Positions 36,187 through 45,769 are shown, numbered from the stretch's first letter. The stretch is 64,000 nucleotides of DNA from Halomonas sp. PR-M31 (GCF_001039575.1 NZ_JIBT01000002.1:1-64000); one strand, 5' to 3'. Translations and numbers: made by a program. The notes: generated by a model not told the origin, from the letters alone.

Positions 36187-37167
36187 TCAGCTCAGCTTGA
36201 ACATTTCGGCGTGCTTGAAGCCGATCAATGTGTCCATCAGCTCGCTTTCCCGGCCCTCATTCTTGGCCTTGCGCTCTTTCTTGATCGTATCCAGCACCTC
36301 ACTGACCCGTTCGCCAAACAGGCTTTCCAGGTACGCAAGGGGTATACGCGGCTCATCGAGTTCCTCACCGTTCGGTCCGAACTTGGAGGAAGACAGCGGT
36401 GGCACGTAAAACACGTTGGGCTGAGTCCCCCACTCCGGATGCAGTGGCAGCGCGACCTTGTACTTCTCTACCAGGGTATGAATCGGGCCGTCTTCGTCAT
36501 CGCGATAGCCGATCCAACGGATGCGCCCCACGCACTGGCGAGCACAGGCGGTGGCCAGGCCCTTCTCGATGCGCGGATAGCAGAAGATGCACTTCTCGGA
36601 CTTGGAGATTTCCTCGTTGAAGTAGACCTTCTTATAGGGGCAAGCGTTGACGCAGTAGCGATAGCCCCGACAGCGTTCCTGGTCCACCAGCACGATGCCA
36701 TCTTCTTGGCGCTTGTAGATGGCGTTACGTGAACAGGCCGCCAGGCAGGCCGGATTGGCGCAGTGGTTGCACAGCCTAGGCAGATAGAAATAGTAGCTAT
36801 TGGGGTATTCCCCGTCGCCCTGATCCTCATCCCAGTTAGCTCCCCAGGTCGGCTTGACGTTGGGCCGCAGCCAGGGGTCAGTGCCGGTCATCAGGGCTTC
36901 TTCGTAGTTGTACTCCCAGGGAATACCGTAATCTTCCAGCGTAGGCTGCTTGCTGAGCTTGAGCGCCCCATCCTTGTCGAAGCCGCCGCCCATCTTTTCA
37001 TAGTCCCGTGGATAGCCGGCCCCGGGCTTGGTCTCCACATTGTTCCAGTACATGTATTCGCGGCCATTGCGGTTGGTCCACATCAACTTGCAGGCGGACG
37101 TGCAGGTCTGACAGCCGATACACTTGTTCAGGTCCAAAACCATACTAATTTGGCGTTTCACAGCCAT
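36187..37167 (-). CDS. Type II DMSO reductase family beta subunit (four Fe-S clusters)
   Basis: 326 residues, the usual length of DdhB/SerB/ClrB. Four cysteine groups are visible: CIGCQTCTSACK, CNHCANPACLAAC, CRGYRYCVNACPYKK and CIFCYPRIEKGLATACARQC. In the third group a Tyr replaces one Cys, as expected for the [3Fe-4S] cluster of this family, leaving three [4Fe-4S] and one [3Fe-4S]. There is no signal peptide; related beta subunits are exported by hitch-hiking with the Tat-bearing alpha subunit. It follows the alpha gene by 35 bp. Confidence 0.9.
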   Translation of the reverse strand: MAVKRQISMVLDLNKCIGCQTCTSACKLMWTNRNGREYMYWNNVETKPGAGYPRDYEKMGGGFDKDGALKLSKQPTLEDYGIPWEYNYEEALMTGTDPWLRPNVKPTWGANWDEDQGDGEYPNSYYFYLPRLCNHCANPACLAACSRNAIYKRQEDGIVLVDQERCRGYRYCVNACPYKKVYFNEEISKSEKCIFCYPRIEKGLATACARQCVGRIRWIGYRDDEDGPIHTLVEKYKVALPLHPEWGTQPNVFYVPPLSSSKFGPNGEELDEPRIPLAYLESLFGERVSEVLDTIKKERKAKNEGRESELMDTLIGFKHAEMFKLS

Positions 37168-37202
37168 GATGTCTCTCCTCTCGAACTGGTGTCGGTCAGG
37201 GT

Positions 37203-39962
37203 TCAGGCAGTAATGTCTTCTGCTTTTGCCAGCTCGATATCGTAGCTACCTTCATGAGCCAACTGGTTGGCGTTCCACATCGCATACTTGAAGCCCAGGT
37301 GCCCCCAACCGCCGGCCATTTCGAGCGGCTGCAGGAAGGTGGCCATCGAGTTGTTCATGGGCTTTCTTTTAATGTACTGATGCGGCTCCCAGCCATGCTC
37401 CATCATGATCGCGTAGTCCGGCAGGCTCGGATAGAACTTGGCCTGAGCGAAGAACTCGCCGTTGGCATTGAACAGTCTCACGGTATCGCCGTCCTTGATG
37501 CCCCTTTCATCCGCCAACTTGGGATTGATATAGATGTTCGGCTCGCCGCGCTGCAGGCGCAGCATGAACTTGTTGGAACGCCAGTTGGAGTGAATGCCCC
37601 AACGGGTGTGAGGCGAGTAGAACGCCAGGGGATAGTTCGAGGCTTCCGGCCCGGCGGTACCACGCCCGGTGGGCACCGCCGCCCCCATCTTCATGAACCA
37701 AGGATGATCGCAGTAGAAGGTGATGCGCCCGGTCATGGTATCGTAAGGCTTTTTGGCATCGGTCTGGGCGACGAAGGGGTTGTAGGGCTCGTCTTTTACC
37801 AGGGGTTGGTTGGTGCCGGCCTTCTCGTTCAGGACGATGAAGCCTTTTTCCGTCGCTTCCTCCATGGTGACGCCACCGTACTCCGGCGAGTTCTCCACCA
37901 TCCACTTGGTCACGTCGTAGTCGGTCATCAGCTTGCCGTTCATGGTGAAGTCGTCATGAATGGTATGCAGATCCCGGGTCACATCGCCGTCTTCGATCGG
38001 CCCGATGCCACGCTCGATGGCGCGCTCCTGAATCTTCTTGGTCAAAAGCGCCATGATTTCCCAGTCCGGCTTAGACTCAAAGATAGGCTTAACGGGGCTA
38101 GTGAAGACGTTACAAAAGCGATGGAAGCCCTGGGTACGAAGATCCCAAGCCTCGTAGTGACTGGCCGCGGGCAATACGTAGTCCGCCCACTCCGCGGTGG
38201 AATCCAGGCGCACGTTGACGTTGACGTAGAGTTCGCTGGCCTGCTCTAGATGCTGTCTGCGGTATTCTTCGAGGTACTTGTTGCGGCGGAAGGTGTTGTC
38301 CGCGATGGAGATCATGCCCTTGATCTCGCCGTAGTAAGGCATCCAGCCTTTGTCGATGGACTCCTGCATCATCTCTTCCATCTCGTCGAGATCGAAGCCC
38401 ACCGCTTCTTTCAATTTGGCATTGTTGAAGTGCTTGCGAGCGCCTTTGATCATGTTGCCGCGCTTGAATTCGCCAATGCCGCCGGCTTCGTAGCGAGGCA
38501 GCTTCTTGCCACCGAAGTTGGCAAGCTCCGTCCAGCGCGGGTGATTCCACACTACCCAGGACGTATCCAAACCGCCGGTCTTGCCGCCGTGACCGGTCAA
38601 TGCCAGCGCTAAGGCATAACCCCAGCCGGTGAACAAGCAGTTGGAATAAAACGACGTAATATAGCCCAGCATGACGATGGCTTTGCGCGCTTCTGCCATC
38701 CGCCGCGCTTCGCGACGCACCATGTCGGCATTGAGCCCAGTGCGGGATTCGGTGTCTTCCGGTGAGAACTTGGCGGCCTCTTTCTTGACGTACTCAAAGA
38801 CCGGTGTGACCTTGATACCGTCGAAATCGAACTCTCCTTCGATCGCCGGATCGACACCGTCGAGTTTCAAGGTCTTGTCCGTAGAGCCCATGGAGCCCTT
38901 GACCTTGACCGGCTTGTCGCTGTTGAGATCCCAGTGATAGAAGACTTCCTCGGAGCCGCCCTCCTCCACGTCGGATTCCCGCAGCATCTTCTGATTGTCC
39001 GCGCGCACCAGGATCGGCAGGTCGGTCTGCTCCTTCATGAAGTCCGGCTTGTAGAGCTTTTCCTCGATGATCACGTTGACCATGGAAATGGCCAGGAAGG
39101 GGTCGGTGCCTTTCTTGATGGGCATCCACAGGTTGGTGTGGATCGCACTGGGGTTCATGTCCGGGGCAGTGGAAACGATACGCGCACCGTTATGCTGCGC
39201 CTCCCAGATATAGTGGGCATCCGGGATACGGGTGGCGTTGGGATTGATCATGCCGAGCAGAATGTAATCCGCGTCGAACCAGGCATCCGAGGTGAAGCTC
39301 TCTAGCGGATTGCCATAGGCCAGATGGGCGCCGGTGTTCAGATCGCCCACCACGGTGAAGCCGTCAAGTTGGATACCGCCTACCAGACAGGAAAAGCGGT
39401 TGCCCGCGGATTGGCGCACCATGGACTGGTTGCCGGACCCCTGGTGAGTCTTGAGCTTGCCTGGGCCATGTTTTTCGAAGATATCGATGATCTTGTCAGC
39501 GATCTCTTCCGTGGCCTGATCCCAGGAAAGGCGTTGCCACTTGCCTTCGCCGCGCTCACCGGCACGCTTGAGCGGATAGTGGACGCGATCCGCTTCATAC
39601 ATGGCAGTAGAGTGAATGGCGCCTTTCTGGCACCCCCGAGGGTTGGCATCCGGCACCTTGTCATTGACTGAAGGATACTTGGCGATCTGCTCTTCGCGAA
39701 TGACGATGCCGTCTTTTACATAGACGTCCCAGCCGCAGTTGCCCATGCAGTTGATACAGTGGGCAGCGTGACCGATCTTGTCCCAGGCCCATTCGTTGCG
39801 ATACAGATCTTCCCAGCCGCGATAGGGATACTCCGTCGATAGCGTGTCGCCAATGGGTTCGAGACGATTGAGTGCCCAGACGTTGCCACTAAGTAGTACA
39901 CCGGTACCGGTGAGCCCCATGCCTTTCAAGAAGTCACGGCGCTTGAGTTTCCACATCCCCAT
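37203..39962 (-). CDS. Type II DMSO reductase family catalytic (Mo-bis-PGD) alpha subunit, substrate unknown
   Basis: 919 residues. Tat signal KRRDFLKGMGLTG; N-terminal FS0 cluster motif H-x3-C-x3-C (HCINCMGNCGW) with the distal Cys in NPRGCQKG, typical of type II enzymes; the Asp ligand region SFTSDAWFDADYI followed by NPNATRIPDAHY. Length and the A-B-D-C gene order match selenate reductase, chlorate reductase and dimethylsulfide dehydrogenase. I cannot assign the substrate from sequence alone: selenate, chlorate, nitrate, DMS or another. The periplasmic location and FNR-type site point to an anaerobic respiratory role. GAGGAGAGAACC precedes the ATG. Confidence 0.88.
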   Translation of the reverse strand: MGMWKLKRRDFLKGMGLTGTGVLLSGNVWALNRLEPIGDTLSTEYPYRGWEDLYRNEWAWDKIGHAAHCINCMGNCGWDVYVKDGIVIREEQIAKYPSVNDKVPDANPRGCQKGAIHSTAMYEADRVHYPLKRAGERGEGKWQRLSWDQATEEIADKIIDIFEKHGPGKLKTHQGSGNQSMVRQSAGNRFSCLVGGIQLDGFTVVGDLNTGAHLAYGNPLESFTSDAWFDADYILLGMINPNATRIPDAHYIWEAQHNGARIVSTAPDMNPSAIHTNLWMPIKKGTDPFLAISMVNVIIEEKLYKPDFMKEQTDLPILVRADNQKMLRESDVEEGGSEEVFYHWDLNSDKPVKVKGSMGSTDKTLKLDGVDPAIEGEFDFDGIKVTPVFEYVKKEAAKFSPEDTESRTGLNADMVRREARRMAEARKAIVMLGYITSFYSNCLFTGWGYALALALTGHGGKTGGLDTSWVVWNHPRWTELANFGGKKLPRYEAGGIGEFKRGNMIKGARKHFNNAKLKEAVGFDLDEMEEMMQESIDKGWMPYYGEIKGMISIADNTFRRNKYLEEYRRQHLEQASELYVNVNVRLDSTAEWADYVLPAASHYEAWDLRTQGFHRFCNVFTSPVKPIFESKPDWEIMALLTKKIQERAIERGIGPIEDGDVTRDLHTIHDDFTMNGKLMTDYDVTKWMVENSPEYGGVTMEEATEKGFIVLNEKAGTNQPLVKDEPYNPFVAQTDAKKPYDTMTGRITFYCDHPWFMKMGAAVPTGRGTAGPEASNYPLAFYSPHTRWGIHSNWRSNKFMLRLQRGEPNIYINPKLADERGIKDGDTVRLFNANGEFFAQAKFYPSLPDYAIMMEHGWEPHQYIKRKPMNNSMATFLQPLEMAGGWGHLGFKYAMWNANQLAHEGSYDIELAKAEDITA

Positions 39963-40351
39963 GGTTCTCTCCTCATCGTTGGCGAGCCTGCATCGGACTC
40001 ACCGGTCGTCATTTTTCATGGCCAATCGGGAATGGTGTGGGCGAACCGTCTGGAACCTGTTTTTTATTAGGCGAATTCACCACGGCGACATTATCGAGCG
40101 TTTCCAACGTCAAACCTGGAAATCAACTACCAATGCTTCGCACCATATAGATCGATATGCCGGTATCGTGTTAGACAAGCTTGAATTAACTAATACTAAT
40201 TCTTAGCACGCTAACGTAGAAAGCTGAGTCCAATCGTTTATTTCTTTTTTATTGGCGTGAAACTGATGTTTGATATGCGCTGCAGTTTAACACCGCGATA
40301 GCGATTGCAGCGGCAACCGAGCCAGCAATGCGTTCTTTTCTGCATAAAAAT

Positions 40352-40365
40352 TGACTTGCGTCAAA
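40352..40365. promoter_or_regulatory. FNR/DNR-type site upstream of molybdoenzyme operon
   Basis: TTGACTTGCGTCAA, perfect TTGAC-N4-GTCAA palindrome, 390 bp upstream of the alpha-subunit ATG on the minus strand. No plus-strand gene begins nearby, so the molybdoenzyme operon is the likely target. Confidence 0.7.
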
Positions 40366-40450
40366 TAGCGTGGCGTTAGCTTGCTGAACCTGCTTCCATA
40401 TCAAACTTCATTGCTCGGCTTGTCAGCCTGAAATCATCCGGTGACAAACG

Positions 40451-40495
40451 ACCAGTGACTAACAAAGAGCACTACCAGAATCGATAGTCACTGGT
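40451..40495 (-). terminator. Stem-loop downstream of DUF7282 gene
   Basis: ACCAGTGACTA (40451-40461) and TAGTCACTGGT (40485-40495) form a perfect 11-bp stem with a 23-base loop, starting 13 bp after the stop at 40508. No U-run; terminator or mRNA 3' stabiliser. Confidence 0.5.
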
Positions 40496-40507
40496 TACCC
40501 AAGAAGA

Positions 40508-40939
40508 TTAGTGATCCCCCGTCCAGCTGACCTGGAAGGACTTCGTGAAGGGTTTGCCATCCACCATGACCGGCTCATCCACGTCCGTATTATCCGGTCC
40601 GTACTCGTACTCGCCTTTCTCACCCGTATCCTTATGCAGCATGACGACTATCTTTTCGCCTGACTCCATGTCTCTATCCAGCACTATCCCGATACGCTCT
40701 TGGGTGCCTTTTTCTATCTGGGTATGGCCGATGGCTTTCTTCAACGGCGTGCCCTCATCGTCTACCGCGTGCGCCACTACGAAACCATCGACATTCGACA
40801 CGAGCTTGGCAATGGTGATGTCGCCACCCGGTTCCTGAAGTTCGATTTCCATGCTCGGGGCATCGCCTTCACTGGCCATTGCCGCCCCCATGGGTAGCAA
40901 CATCAAACTCGCAAGTAGAGCCGTGTTGAAAAACTTCAT
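40508..40939 (-). CDS. Secreted DUF7282-like protein
   Basis: 143 residues with a signal peptide (MLLPMGAAMA). The mature part has the pattern GFVVAHAVDDEGTPLKKAIGHT ... GTQERIGIVLDRDMESGEKIVVMLHKDTGEKGEYEYG, which I recognise as DUF7282, a domain best known from haloarchaeal surface proteins. Mature protein is strongly acidic, as expected for a halophile. Function unknown. It lies between the molybdoenzyme operon and the nrdJ operon with its own hairpin, so it is probably a single-gene unit. Confidence 0.65.
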   Translation of the reverse strand: MKFFNTALLASLMLLPMGAAMASEGDAPSMEIELQEPGGDITIAKLVSNVDGFVVAHAVDDEGTPLKKAIGHTQIEKGTQERIGIVLDRDMESGEKIVVMLHKDTGEKGEYEYGPDNTDVDEPVMVDGKPFTKSFQVSWTGDH

Positions 40940-40990
40940 TAGATAATTCTCCTTGTCATCATACTCTTCTGACAGTGTAGCCGTTTTCCG

Positions 40991-41013
40991 CAGACACGCT
41001 CTGAGCGTGTCTG
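40991..41013. terminator. Hairpin downstream of lipoprotein gene
   Basis: CAGACACGCT and AGCGTGTCTG, perfect 10-bp stem with a 3-base loop, 41 bp after the stop of the minus-strand lipoprotein gene. Confidence 0.6.
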
Positions 41014-41053
41014 GGTTTGGTCTTGCGGCTTTGATGCCATCAAAAACGATCCA

Positions 41054-41431
41054 TCACTCGCAGCGAATGGTCCAGGCAGCGGTGTATTGATCTTCATCCG
41101 CGGACAAACCATCAAGATCCGTGTCCTCGGTGACAGTGGTGCCGCTCAATGCATCTTGTCCATCGTTGGGGGGTTGCTGCCCCGGGCTCAGCATCTTCTG
41201 TTCGAGGATAGTGAACTTGTCCCGGTCCACTTCGTCGCACTGATCCAGCGCCTTCTCCTTGGCATTGTCCAACGCTTCGTCCTGATCGTCCCCAAGCCCC
41301 GTGACCAGATAGGAAGTGCCTTCCTTTTGCACGGCGCTGCTGTCACTAGCGCAGCCATTTAGTCCAATCAACGCGACGCCGCTTAACGCAAGCATCATCA
41401 CACCGCGTAGCCCCATCTTCGTTACATCCAT
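41054..41431 (-). CDS. Small putative lipoprotein
   Basis: 125 residues. Signal ends in a lipobox-like LIGLNGC-A, so the mature protein starts at Cys27. The mature part is very acidic and Asp-rich (DDQDEALDNAKEKALDQCDEVD, EDTDLDGLSADEDQ) and ends in AAWTIRCE; two more Cys could pair. The ALDNAKEKALDQC stretch recalls small lipoproteins of the YbjP/LPP-like kind, but I do not recognise the family. GGAG lies upstream of the ATG. Confidence 0.6.
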   Translation of the reverse strand: MDVTKMGLRGVMMLALSGVALIGLNGCASDSSAVQKEGTSYLVTGLGDDQDEALDNAKEKALDQCDEVDRDKFTILEQKMLSPGQQPPNDGQDALSGTTVTEDTDLDGLSADEDQYTAAWTIRCE

Positions 41432-41526
41432 GACTTACTCCTTGTTTGAACAGTAAATTCGAATGAGCCGTCATTATATTAGCCGTCGAACCACGACTAA
41501 AGTAGAAGAATCACTTCGTTCACGCG

Positions 41527-42306
41527 TTAACCACATTTCGACCAGCCGCAGCCGGCGTAGCAGGTTGGGCAGCCGTCCATCATGATCAGCTCGCCGCGAC
41601 ACTCCGGGCAGTGGCCCACCACCGCCGCTCCGGCGCTCTTTTCCTGCACCGCGTTGTTGACTTCCTCCGGTTCGGGCGGCTGCCAAGGATGGCCATGCAT
41701 AAGACGCTGGGCATAGCGCTGAGCCAGCTCGTTCACCGGCACCTGGATGCCATCCGCATCAACGAACCCACGGCGGTACAGTATCTGCTGGAGGGACCAG
41801 GCGATGGCCGACACTTCGGAATCGTGAAACATGGGCTTGTTCCAGCGATTCATGCCACAGCGTACCAGGCCCTTGTCCCAGGCCACCTTGCGCAGATCCG
41901 CCAGGGCCTGGGTGACATAACCGCCCCGAGCCGCCAGGGACAGGCTCCGCATGGTGGCGGTGATCCATTGATGCTCGCTGGAAAGCTGGCCCGAGGGAAA
42001 GAAGAACTCCACGGGTCGTTCGATGACCACCTGCTTGCCACCCAGCACCCCTTCCACCGGCATGAAGGCCACCAGCACATAGACCTTCTTGCGCCCTTCG
42101 GCGCCGACATAGGAGATCTTTTCAGACACCGCTTCAAGCGTGCCTTCCGGGCGCGATGGAATGCGCAGCGTCAGCGGGTCCTCCTCGCTTAGCGGCAATT
42201 CTGCCTGCTGTCCTGTCTGCAACCCTGCCTGCGCTCCTGCATGAGGTTCTGCCTGAGGCTGCTTGACGTGATACCCCACGATCCTGGATGTGATTTCGAC
42301 GGTCAT
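41527..42306 (-). CDS. nrdJ: Class II ribonucleotide reductase small part, NrdJb
   Basis: 259 residues forming the C-terminal part of a split adenosylcobalamin-dependent ribonucleotide reductase, as in Pseudomonas aeruginosa NrdJa/NrdJb. The C-terminus CPECRGELIMMDGCPTCYAGCGWSKCG carries the redox-active thiols that re-reduce the active site, plus a probable Zn site. AGAGGAG lies upstream of the ATG at 42306. It follows nrdJa by 57 bp. Residues about 15-40 are a Gln/Ala-rich linker with near repeats (AGAQAGLQTGQQAE). Confidence 0.85.
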   Translation of the reverse strand: MTVEITSRIVGYHVKQPQAEPHAGAQAGLQTGQQAELPLSEEDPLTLRIPSRPEGTLEAVSEKISYVGAEGRKKVYVLVAFMPVEGVLGGKQVVIERPVEFFFPSGQLSSEHQWITATMRSLSLAARGGYVTQALADLRKVAWDKGLVRCGMNRWNKPMFHDSEVSAIAWSLQQILYRRGFVDADGIQVPVNELAQRYAQRLMHGHPWQPPEPEEVNNAVQEKSAGAAVVGHCPECRGELIMMDGCPTCYAGCGWSKCG

Positions 42307-42363
42307 CACAAGGCTCCTCTATAAACGGGCATGAGTCTGAGTTCAGGGTATGACGCGATGCGG

Positions 42364-45300
42364 TTACCACTTGCCATAGGTGCCCTCCTTCAATGCATCG
42401 TAGAGGTTGGCGGCGTTGTGCTCCTCGCCGTCGTAGACCACTTTCTCGTTGCCTGAAAGCTCGATGGACTCGCCGTTTTCCAGTTCGAACACATAGGTGG
42501 TGTTGTTCAGGTCTTCTTCCCGCACCAGCACGCCCTGTAGGGTTTCCGGGTTGAAGCGGAAGGTGGTGCAACCCTTGAGCCTGCTTTCATAGGCATCCAG
42601 ATAGAGATCCTTGAACTGATCGAACGGGAAGTTCGTGGGCACGTTGACGGTCTTGGAAATGGCGGAGTCGATCCAGGTCTGAGCCGCCGCCTGTACCGCT
42701 ACGTGCTGTTTCGGCGTGACCGCATCCGCGGTGATGAAATAATCCGGCAGATCGCTTTCCACCGCATCCGGCGCTACGAAATGGCGATAAGCGGCAAGCT
42801 CAAAAGAGACCACCTCGACCTGCTCCTTGGTCTTCTTGCCGGCCTGTATGATGTTGCGATAATAGCGATGGGAGAATGACGGCTCGATGCCGTTGGAGGC
42901 ATTGTTGCCCAGGGACAGGCTGATGGTGCCGGTCGGCGCGATGGAAGAGTGATGGGTAAAGCGCGCGCCGTGCTCCGCGAGTGCCGCCACCAGCTCCGGT
43001 TCGATCTCGGCGATCTTCTGCATGTAGTGGCTGTAGCGAGCATGCAGGATACGCCCGGGCACCTTATCGCCGATCTCGTAGCCGTCTTTGGACAGCTGCG
43101 GACGCTCCCGCATCATCTTCGGCGTAATCTCGATCTCTTCGGCTAGAATCGGCGCCATGCCCTTTTCCCTGGAAAGCTCCAGCGCTACCTTCCAGCCTTC
43201 GAGGGCAAGGGTTCGGCTTACCTCATCGGTAAAGGTCAGGGAGTCGTCGCTGCCATAGCGCATCTTGAGCATGGCCATGGTCGAACCGAGTCCCAGAAAT
43301 CCCATGCCATGGCGGCGCTTGGATTCTATCTCGCGCTGCTGGCCGGGCAGTGGCAAGCCGGCGATCTCCACCACGTTATCGAGCATCCGGGTAAAGATCG
43401 CCACCACCTTGCGATAGCGCTCCCAGTCGAAGCGCGGATTCTCGCCAAAGGGCTCGATCACGAACCGGGTCAGATTGATCGACCCCAGCAGGCACGCGCC
43501 TTCCGGCGGAAGTGGTTGCTCACCGCAATTCCCTGTCACCAAGCCATTGAAAATTAAATTATTTTTGTCTTTCTGGGTGGTATCGAACACCGGTTCGCAG
43601 CCAACGTACTCGATCTTGTTGACCCTGGCCAGGAACGCATCCTGCTTGGCAGTCTTGCGCATTGCATGCCATTGCCGATATTTTTGGTTCTTGGCTTCGG
43701 TCAGAAAACCAATTTCCTGCATGAAACGATCCCGGGATTCAGCACCGATCAATAACTCGTAATCTGCCTGACAGACGTATTCCTTGCTACCGCCCTTGCC
43801 GCCGGGTAAGTAACGAGTGCCCGCGGCGCGGCGTTTGAGAATACGGCATAAAATGCCGAAATTGGCCAGCAGCGACTGCACGTCTTTCAACATACTTGGC
43901 GTGCTCGAAGACAGACGAATCGTGCAATACGCATTCCTATCATCGCACTGTACCGTGCCATCCGCTTGAAAAAGTCCGCGCAGATAGCCTTTTACACACT
44001 CTTCGTTGCCACGCCATACCACTTCCGGCACTTTGAGCTTGGTCTCGTGCGTAAAGCCATAGTGCGCCAGCAGGCGCGCCAGAATTACCGAACGAATGAA
44101 GACGTGGCTACGTTGAGCCACGCTGACCGGCGCGACTCGATACTGACGCGCCGTCAGCGCCGCGCCGGCTATCAATCCGTTGATATAGTCGGCGGTAACA
44201 TCGGCAAGTTCCCGGCCTTGGCCCCAGAAATTGATCAGTACCGCTTCGAGGCCATTGCCACGGTGAGTAAAATGCCCGTCGCCGGCGATCATCCCCAGCA
44301 GCGTTCCCAGCTTTTCGTTGCCTTCATTGCCGAACTGCCCCTTGTCGGATTGCACCCAGAGGCTGTCGCCTTCACGCAATTTCTCGAGAGGCAATTTGCC
44401 GCGCTGGGTGTAGAAATCGTGCCACCGAGTGGCCTTGATCTCATAGCCTTCTTGGGTCGTTACCCGGTAAACATCAGCCTGTTTGGCGGTCATGAAAGCG
44501 GGTACAGCAGGACGAGTTTCAACTCCTCTGTCGCCTGTCTCGAGCGCACGCTTGTCGACGGTCACCTCAAGCTCATCACCACACCTGTAGAGCTCGCCAA
44601 CTGGTATTTGGCCATATTGAGTGTGCAATCGAGTATCCGCCGTCACGCACGGGTTGGTCGCCCGGATCTCCTCACAGAACCAGTTGTTGTTCATGCGGTT
44701 GACCTGATCGATCAGAATGAACCCCGGCTCGGCGAAGTCGTAGGTGGAGGACATGATGGTGTCCCACAGCTCGCGAGCTTGATTACCTCGACGATGCGAC
44801 AGGCCACCCGGCCTTCGTCGTCGAGGGTGTAGCCGTCCTCGATCACCGGCCAGTCGCGGTAAATGACGTCTTCGGGCTTGACGTCCTCCTTCTCGCCGGG
44901 ATGCAGCGGAAACGCCAGGGGCCAGTCCGCATTCTGCTTGACCGCTTCGATGAACTCATCGGTGATCAAAAGGCTCAGGTTAAACTGACGCAGTCGCCCG
45001 GCCTCGCGCTTGGCTTCGATGAACTCCCTGACGTCCGGATGGCCGACGTCGAAGGTCGCCATCTGCGCCCCGCGACGACCGCCGGCGGAGGCCACGGTGA
45101 AGCACATCTTGTCGTAGATATCCATGAACGCCAGCGGGCCGTTGGTGCCTGCCCCGGCACCGAACACGAAAGCGCCCTTGTGACGCAGGGTGGAAAATTC
45201 ATAGCCGATGCCGCAACCCGCCTTCAACGTCATGCCCGCATCCACCACGGAACCGAGGATGTCCTGCATGGAGTCGCGAATGGTGCGCGACACGGTGCAG

Positions 45301-45595
45301 TTGATCAGGCTGACCGCGGGCTTGTATTCCTCGGCGCCGGCATTGGAAAGAATGCGCCCGGCGGGAGTGGCGCCGTTTTCCAGGGCCCAGCGAAACTTCT
45401 CCAACCACTCTTCGGCCTTGTCACCTTCGACTGCGGCCAGGGCACGTGCCACGCGCTCGTAGGTTGCCCGAACGTCCTTGTCGACGGGCCGCTGGTGACG
45501 ATCCTTCAACGATACTTGGAATCCCAGATATCGCGAGAAGGTACCTGCAATGGCACCTCGTTGGATGTCTTGACGGCGTTGGCGGAAGTGCTCAT
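42364..45595 (-). CDS. nrdJ: Class II (B12-dependent) ribonucleotide reductase large part NrdJa, intein-containing, two apparent 1-bp deletions
   Basis: Works with or without oxygen using adenosylcobalamin. The extein has INCTVSRTIRDSM (first redox Cys), GCGIGYEFSTLR, the catalytic NPCGEQ split by the intein, and APTGTISLSLGNNASNGIEP. Two frame breaks occur: at 45508-45509 (adding a T on the coding strand turns ...SKYR-stop into SKYRLKDRHQRPVDKD) and at 44778 (adding a G gives EVIKARELWDTIMSSTYDF). With both, the product is 1077 residues, 703 after removal of the intein. Start ATG at 45595. An FNR-like site lies 160 bp upstream. I saw no cobalamin riboswitch in the leader. Confidence 0.85.
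43528..44649 (-). mobile_element. Intein with LAGLIDADG homing endonuclease in NrdJa
   Basis: A 374-residue in-frame insertion between NP and CGEQ. It starts with Cys1 (CVTADTRLHTQYG, block A), has block B (EGYEIKATRWHDF), two endonuclease motifs (LLGMIAGDGHFT and YLRGLFQADGTV), block F (VGCEPVFDTT) and block G ending FNGLVTGN before the extein Cys. The penultimate residue is Gly rather than the usual His. The +1 Cys is the N-x-C-x-E thiyl-radical residue of the reductase, so splicing is required for activity. Base composition is visibly lower in GC than the flanking gene, consistent with horizontal spread. Confidence 0.93.
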
Positions 45596-45755
45596 GAGGA
45601 GAAATCTCCAGACATTCTGAAATTAAGAAAAATCCCGGCCGGCTGGTAGCCTGCCGGCAAAACTCGAGCCATAAATCATACGGCTGCAACCATTTCTCAG
45701 AGGGTGCAAGGTGCTCGAATGCGGGCCATCCTAATCAGCCTTGGCTCCATCAATC

Positions 45756-45769
45756 ATGACTCACATCAA
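45756..45769. promoter_or_regulatory. FNR-like site between nrdJ and ferredoxin genes
   Basis: ATGACTCACATCAA on the plus strand (TTGATGTGAGTCAT on the minus): one mismatch to TTGAY-N4-RTCAA. It could serve nrdJ (160 bp away) or the divergent ferredoxin operon. Confidence 0.5.

Larger units (their letters stand above)
39963..40507. other. Long leader/promoter region of the molybdoenzyme operon
   Basis: About 545 bp without a supported gene, AT-richer than the flanks. It contains an FNR-type site at 40352-40365 and a long stem-loop at 40451-40495. If that site activates the operon, the transcript would have a 5' leader of roughly 350 bases; whether this leader is structured is not clear to me. 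Confidence 0.5.
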
